Shown here one piece after another: positions 59,496 to 64,000 of a stretch of 64,000 nucleotides of DNA. Position 1 is the first letter of the stretch, and the number at the start of each line of letters is the position of its first letter. The notes under the pieces were generated by a model. The model searched no databases and was not told where the DNA came from. It saw nothing but the letters and a program-made list of their open reading frames with translations. Source of the stretch: Mucilaginibacter rivuli (lineage in GTDB: Bacteria; Bacteroidota; Bacteroidia; Sphingobacteriales; Sphingobacteriaceae); contig NZ_JAHXPQ010000008.1 in the NCBI RefSeq assembly GCF_019391655.1, forward strand, positions 62,001 through 126,000. Reading direction: 5' to 3'. The position numbers and the translations under genes are program-made.

Positions 59496-60788
59496 CTATT
59501 TAGCTGTTGATGATTGAGGTGCTTTTACTGAGGTGCCATTAATAACTACGTTATCAAGCTTAGGGGCTTTAAATTTGCTTACATCGTAATCAGCATTCTT
59601 TAGGGTTACGTTAAAGTTTTTTAAAGTAATATCCTCAAATGTAGTACCATCATTACCCTTAACAATACCCAGCGATCCGCCGGTGCCTTTAATGTTTGAT
59701 AATTTAATGTTACGCACCAACGATGTTGGCGGCGCCTGCCCTTTCAGGTCAAAATATTGTGTCCATGGCGCTACGCTCAGGATAACTACTCCCGGGCCGT
59801 TAATAGTGATATCATCAAGGCTGATGTTTTCGTATTGCTGTGGGGTATCGGGGCGCAGTTTTAAGCGTAATACGGTTGGGCCGGTGGTGGTGCAACGTTT
59901 AATATCCACATCGCGCACAATGGTAGCCTCGCTCCCGCAAGTCATTATACCACCGCCTGCTTCAAATACACAATCGTAAATATGAATACGCTCTACCGGC
60001 GGACTATCTTTATCCTGCATGGCAAAAGGGCCTTTTGATCCTTTTAAAGCAATATCATCATCCCCAACCGAAAACGAACATTTGGTAATGGTAATATCCT
60101 GCGAGCTGTCCACATCTATACCATCAGAACTTGGTGCATGATCGTTAGGCACGGCACCATGCGGGGCTTCAAAACGGCAATTGTCTACGGTAACCTGCTG
60201 GTCGCGGTACAGGTGCAGGTTCCAGAAACCGGAGTTATGGAAAGTGATACCCTGTATCAACACGTCTTTTGAGTTTTGAATAAAAGTAAGCTGCGGGCGC
60301 TCAACACTCAGGTTAGTTGTTGTACGGTCGGCACTGCGGCGGCTGTAAAACAATTTCCAGTAAGGCTCGCCGTTACCATCAAGCATACCTTTGCCGGTAA
60401 TGTGCAGGTGATCCACCTTGTCGCCATTTACCAGGGCGGCGCGCCATGGCTCTGAGTGGCCCTCTATACGGCGCATTGATTTTGGATAATCTTCAATATT
60501 TTGCGATCCGCGTAATATACCATCTTGTTGTATCTCCAGATTAACACCCGGTTTCAAAAATATAGCACCGCTTAAAAACGCGCCTTTAGGTATTACCACC
60601 GTCCCTCCTCCTTTTTTAGCGCATTCGTCAATAACAGCTTGTATAGCTTTGGTATTAAGGGTGGTGCCATCGCCAACTGCACCATGCTCGGCAATGTTAT
60701 AACGTTTAGGCCCATTTTCTGTTGCCATTGCTGCAGTAGCCAGCAAGGTTGAAAATGCCAACAGTGCGATAGATAGTTTATTCTTCAT
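59496..60788 (-). CDS. Polygalacturonase-type glycoside hydrolase, family GH28
   Basis: 430 residues with a signal peptide (LSIALLAFSTLLATAAMA). Right-handed parallel beta-helix with GH28 motifs: YNIAEHGAVGDG at the N-terminus, GITFHNSGFWNLHLYRDQ, SDGIDVDSS (221-229), GDDDIALKG (242-250, the catalytic Asp pair) and GGGIMTCGSEA (278-288), in which the usual GHG-type motif is replaced by Cys-Gly-Ser-Glu. Likely cleaves alpha-galacturonoside or rhamnogalacturonan in the periplasm. A CE12-type esterase lies 54 kb away; no SusC/SusD pair is near, so this is not a typical PUL. Confidence 0.9.
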   Translation of the reverse strand: MKNKLSIALLAFSTLLATAAMATENGPKRYNIAEHGAVGDGTTLNTKAIQAVIDECAKKGGGTVVIPKGAFLSGAIFLKPGVNLEIQQDGILRGSQNIEDYPKSMRRIEGHSEPWRAALVNGDKVDHLHITGKGMLDGNGEPYWKLFYSRRSADRTTTNLSVERPQLTFIQNSKDVLIQGITFHNSGFWNLHLYRDQQVTVDNCRFEAPHGAVPNDHAPSSDGIDVDSSQDITITKCSFSVGDDDIALKGSKGPFAMQDKDSPPVERIHIYDCVFEAGGGIMTCGSEATIVRDVDIKRCTTTGPTVLRLKLRPDTPQQYENISLDDITINGPGVVILSVAPWTQYFDLKGQAPPTSLVRNIKLSNIKGTGGSLGIVKGNDGTTFEDITLKNFNVTLKNADYDVSKFKAPKLDNVVINGTSVKAPQSSTAK

Positions 60789-61254
60789 GTATATTGATAA
60801 TATTGGTTCGACAATTATAGGTAAAATAAGCTTATTTAACAGCCAGCAACTGTAACGTATGTGCTAACATTTCCGTGTTACCTATCATTATTATTACAGA
60901 TTGTTCTGATCAGCGGTTTTATTGAAATGCTAAATTATAGCTATAAACCAGCCTTATCATCCTGCACCGTCCTGACAGGTGTAAATACAACCTTACCCAC
61001 AAGTATTCCCACACGTATATATACGCATATTTAAATTAAATATGATATTATTAAACCAAACACCCTATCTTGTATTGCCGTATAAAAACCACATAACAAA
61101 CTGATAAATAAAATATTACACTTAAAATAGCTATTAGTTAACCGATATCACATAACGACAAAATCAACTTATTAGCAAATAACATTTTTGTATTTTATTA
61201 ACTGACCTATAATATATATTTAACCATTACTCAAAAAACCAACCTTAACTAAAA
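60789..61254. other. 466-bp AT-rich divergent intergenic region
   Basis: It separates the GH28 gene (minus) from the CxxCH-protein gene (plus). It is strongly AT-rich with runs of A and T, and I see no ORF with a credible start, no tRNA and no clear hairpin terminator. Promoters for both genes should lie here, but no full TTTG-N19-TAnnTTTG pair is convincing. Confidence 0.7.
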
Positions 61255-63048
61255 ATGAAAAGATCAATCAAGCTTATTGCATTTGTATTGCTATTGGGAT
61301 TTACCTTATGGAAATGCAGCACACAGCATTCCGCGGTAAAGGGCGGGCTCCCGCAAGATGTTTATGCATCGTGTACATTGAGTGCCGACACCTTTAAAAC
61401 CTGGTTTGCCGGCAACCAGGTAACATTAAATGGCCTGGTAACACCAGCCAACAGTGTTGCTTTTCCGCACCAAAACAATTGTGATTTTTATAAATGGAGC
61501 GAAAGGATGTTTTTATGGGCTACATCGCCTGTTAAAAGTGGCCTTGTACTTACATCGCCTGAGTTTTATAATGTTACCCCGCCCGATTCGGCCGGTAACC
61601 GTTACCTGATACAGCCTGCGGCAGGTGCGCCGGTAAAAATGAACGGGCATATTTCAAAATTTGGCCCCAACCGCTTACCTGTTGTAAAAGACAAAAAAGG
61701 CAGGTTCTTTGAGATCGAAAAATCACAACCAAAAGAAACTGTGAAAGACGCTACCGGCAACATCGTTGAAGTTGATCATATTATTGCAACAGCAGCTCAT
61801 GCTTTTACTTTTGTAGATAAAGCAGGTAAAACCATTACACATCCGCAGGCTGTTATTCAACACTCAAATAACCCCGGGCACTTTGTGCACCGCTTTTTAC
61901 TGGGTAAAAAGTCAATATTTCTTGATGCCCAAGGCAACGTTATAGATTCGGAAGAAGGACAAGCTACAGGTGATGCCCTGATGTCGCAATCGGGTTCGCT
62001 GGTATACTATTTAACATTGGTAAATGATGTGTATGCCGAATACCTTAACCTGGCAAAAAGCGATCCGTCAATGCGTAAAAAATTCCCTACTACAGCTGCA
62101 GACAGGGACTTGATTTACGCCTATGCCCTATTGCATCATGTTATTTTACCGCACCCAAATGCATTGGCTATCGAAATAAAATCATCGTGGGTTGAGGCAA
62201 GTACCCTGGCGGCCGATTCAAGCAATTATGTGTTGATGACGGCTACCGTACCAAAATATGCTAAAACCAATTCGGCGGATACGATGTGGGTACCTAAAGG
62301 CGACACCACGCTGAGGGTAGCTTTAGTTGGGATGCATATAGCAGGCAGCGTTGCCGGCCATCCCGAAATGATATGGTCAACATTTGAGCATCAAAACAAT
62401 ACGCCAAATGCAGCATACTCTTATCTTAACACCAAAAAAGACACCGTTAATGTACCGCAGGATGGCGGTACAGGCTGGTTGTTTACTGCAAACGCTGCGG
62501 ATACTGTACCCAACCAATCATACATTACCACTAACGACCCAAGCATAGTAAACGGGCCAAATACGGATACGCTTTTTGCCCAGCCCACACACACCATCAG
62601 TGCAAGCAATACCTTAAGAACTATGCCATGGGGCAGCCAAAGCGCTGCAGGAGCTTATAGTAACCAGCAGGATACCACATCGGCAGCATCTAACAGTGAG
62701 ATCCTATCAATTAACAACGCTATTCACGGCATGTTGGCAAAAGGCGATGTAAGGGCCAACTACCTGCTGATAGGTGCTGTATGGACACCTAATGGCACTG
62801 CGCCAACCGGCTATGGCTATGCCGGAACTGTTAGCCCCGGTATAACAATTGGTACCAGCGTGTTGGCAAACAGCACCATGGAAACTTATTTCCAATCGCC
62901 AACACAATCGTGCTTTACATGCCATAGCAATAACCCGGGCACGCCAACACTTAGCCCTGATACCATAAGCCACGTGTTTGCTAATATACAGCCCTTTGCG
63001 TTGGTATTTAATCCTGCCGATACGATAAAAAATAAGAAGAAAAAATAG
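61255..63048 (+). CDS. Exported protein with one C-terminal CxxCH heme motif
   Basis: 597 residues with an N-terminal hydrophobic export segment (LIAFVLLLGFTLWKC) whose lipobox is non-canonical (Lys at -1), so it may be a membrane anchor. The long middle has no family I recognise, but shows NSTMETYFQ, ENQNNTPNAAYSYLN-type and WSTFEHQNNTP segments. Near the C-terminus is one CFTCH (residues 553-557), a single c-type heme site, followed by a basic tail KNKKKK. It is probably an extracytoplasmic cytochrome-like protein. It stands alone; a terminator follows. Confidence 0.7.
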   Translation: MKRSIKLIAFVLLLGFTLWKCSTQHSAVKGGLPQDVYASCTLSADTFKTWFAGNQVTLNGLVTPANSVAFPHQNNCDFYKWSERMFLWATSPVKSGLVLTSPEFYNVTPPDSAGNRYLIQPAAGAPVKMNGHISKFGPNRLPVVKDKKGRFFEIEKSQPKETVKDATGNIVEVDHIIATAAHAFTFVDKAGKTITHPQAVIQHSNNPGHFVHRFLLGKKSIFLDAQGNVIDSEEGQATGDALMSQSGSLVYYLTLVNDVYAEYLNLAKSDPSMRKKFPTTAADRDLIYAYALLHHVILPHPNALAIEIKSSWVEASTLAADSSNYVLMTATVPKYAKTNSADTMWVPKGDTTLRVALVGMHIAGSVAGHPEMIWSTFEHQNNTPNAAYSYLNTKKDTVNVPQDGGTGWLFTANAADTVPNQSYITTNDPSIVNGPNTDTLFAQPTHTISASNTLRTMPWGSQSAAGAYSNQQDTTSAASNSEILSINNAIHGMLAKGDVRANYLLIGAVWTPNGTAPTGYGYAGTVSPGITIGTSVLANSTMETYFQSPTQSCFTCHSNNPGTPTLSPDTISHVFANIQPFALVFNPADTIKNKKKK

Positions 63049-63063
63049 AACTTTATAACAACA

Positions 63064-63097
63064 GAAAAACCCCGTGCTGTAAACGCCGGGTTTTTTT
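63064..63097 (+). terminator. Terminator after the CxxCH-protein gene
   Basis: AAAAACCC pairs with GGGTTTTT around a short loop, with a T run at 63091-63097. It lies 16 bp after the stop. Confidence 0.85.
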
Positions 63098-63245
63098 GTT
63101 AAATTACAGCTGCGATTTGCTTGAATAGTTATTTAATTTACTGATAGTATAATTATTTATTGATTGATAACTATAAGGTATAAAAGTCCATTTTTACACT
63201 TATCTATTTAAATATCTGTCGGTTTAAATAGTTATTATTGTAAAC

Positions 63246-64000
63246 ATGGAAGAAAATGATCAAAAGCTTTTTAAGAGCATAAAAAGAGCGACCATATTAT
63301 CAGGAATAGGAATGGGTTTATTATTAGGCATAATAATGGGCTTATCCGTGTCGGAAGTTGTTAAGGTGATCATGGGTGCTATGACGGCTATCCTGGGTGC
63401 TTTTCTCGGTTTTGATAAACAAAGCTTTACCGGAATTGGCAACGAAGAATACCAAAAAATAGAAGAAAACAGATTATTTACTGCTTTGCGGGCTGGCTGG
63501 TTTGGTTTGGCGGTTTTGGTTGGTATCATATCGGGTATGTATATCAGAACGCACGAAGTTTTTACACCAACTGTATCAGCAAACGTTAAGCAATGGACAG
63601 ATGCCGGTTACAGCGAAGATTATGCACGCAAACTGGTAGCCTACCAGCGGTTGGGTATTAACCCAAGCACGGGTGCAGTAGGGCCAATAACAGACGCCGG
63701 CAAGATACTGCAATCGAACCTTTTTAGTACAGAGCAGGTGCGTAGTTTATGTAATGACCTGGATACCGATCCGTATAATAAAAACTGGGCCGATTATAAA
63801 AAGCACCTGTTATCCTTAAATATATCTGTTATTAGTTCATTAACAACAGTTATCGAACAAAACGTTACAGACAATGAACAAAGATTCAGTATTATTAATA
63901 AACTGAATACTGTTATATGCAATATGAAAACCCAAAAGGATACTCAGTTATGCAAGCTGGGTACAGACCTTGATGCATGGAAAAAAAATGAGCTCACGGC
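63246..64000 (+). CDS. Partial membrane protein, cut at the right edge
   Basis: Starts at MEENDQKLFKSIKR (63246) and stays open to the window end, about 251 codons. Two hydrophobic segments: ILSGIGMGLLLGIIMGL with MGAMTAILGAFLGF, and WFGLAVLVGIISGMYI. The remaining part (WTDAGYSEDYARKLVAYQRLGI and later Cys-containing stretches) is extracytoplasmic or cytoplasmic and unknown. No family recognised. The stop is outside the window. Confidence 0.75.
   Translation, partial: MEENDQKLFKSIKRATILSGIGMGLLLGIIMGLSVSEVVKVIMGAMTAILGAFLGFDKQSFTGIGNEEYQKIEENRLFTALRAGWFGLAVLVGIISGMYIRTHEVFTPTVSANVKQWTDAGYSEDYARKLVAYQRLGINPSTGAVGPITDAGKILQSNLFSTEQVRSLCNDLDTDPYNKNWADYKKHLLSLNISVISSLTTVIEQNVTDNEQRFSIINKLNTVICNMKTQKDTQLCKLGTDLDAWKKNELT

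Noticed and set aside
59496..60788. Polysaccharide utilisation locus around GH28
   Set aside because: No SusC/SusD pair or further hydrolase is adjacent; only an AraC regulator and small genes flank it.

Overview
The window looks like chromosomal DNA from a Bacteroidota, most likely Sphingobacteriaceae (a Mucilaginibacter/Pedobacter-type soil organism). This is inferred from gene content: a MurF-alanine racemase fusion, paired MG2/plug-like surface proteins, DUF4369-TlpA thioredoxins, OmpA-like beta-barrel pairs and a DUF255 thioredoxin protein. It also fits the near absence of Shine-Dalgarno sequences and promoter boxes of the Bacteroidota form TAnnTTTG with an upstream TTTG. The genus is an inference from protein style, not a database match.

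Layout. 0-13.3 kb, mostly minus strand: 3' part of rpe, a small unknown gene, pnp and rpsO with clear hairpin terminators, a hot-dog thioesterase, a CE12-type esterase, two tandem MG2/plug-like secreted proteins, a SlyD-like isomerase and a DUF255 protein. 13.3-31 kb, mixed: dipeptide epimerase, a five-PAS soluble histidine kinase, a GH13 branching-type enzyme, two secreted esterases, a GNAT enzyme, CorA, a TPR protein, a PcrA/UvrD helicase, an AT-rich orphan resembling a proteasome-fold Ntn hydrolase, and a pair of outer-membrane barrel paralogs with a plug-like miniprotein between them. 31-38 kb: PhoB-type regulator, TlpA-like lipoprotein overlapping gatB, alaS and a MerR regulator.

38.6-46.4 kb: a complete histidine operon hisG-D-C-B-H-A-F-IE. 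It is preceded by a promoter and a 16-codon leader ORF with four His codons, so histidine-responsive leader control is likely. The operon and the two genes after it (class A beta-lactamase, WD40 protein) carry five copies of one REP/MITE-like palindrome, each in a gene-gene gap.

48.4-57.4 kb: housekeeping genes (murF-alr, recX, tRNA-Gly, tRNA-Leu) mixed with accessory ones: AlbA_2 protein, a frameshifted Mrr-type restriction gene, and a DUF4157 (eCIS-core) protein whose C-terminal half resembles an inositol-polyphosphate kinase. 57.4-64 kb: lipoprotein, AraC regulator with a small ferredoxin-like-fold protein, a GH28 pectinase, a secreted single-CxxCH protein and a partial membrane protein.

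A second pattern runs through the whole window. At least eight intergenic gaps hold long gapped inverted repeats, mostly built from a short word particular to that locus, repeated in one arm and reverse-complemented in the other. These and the his leader, the DUF4157-kinase-like fusion and the Ntn-hydrolase-like orphan are the most interesting items.
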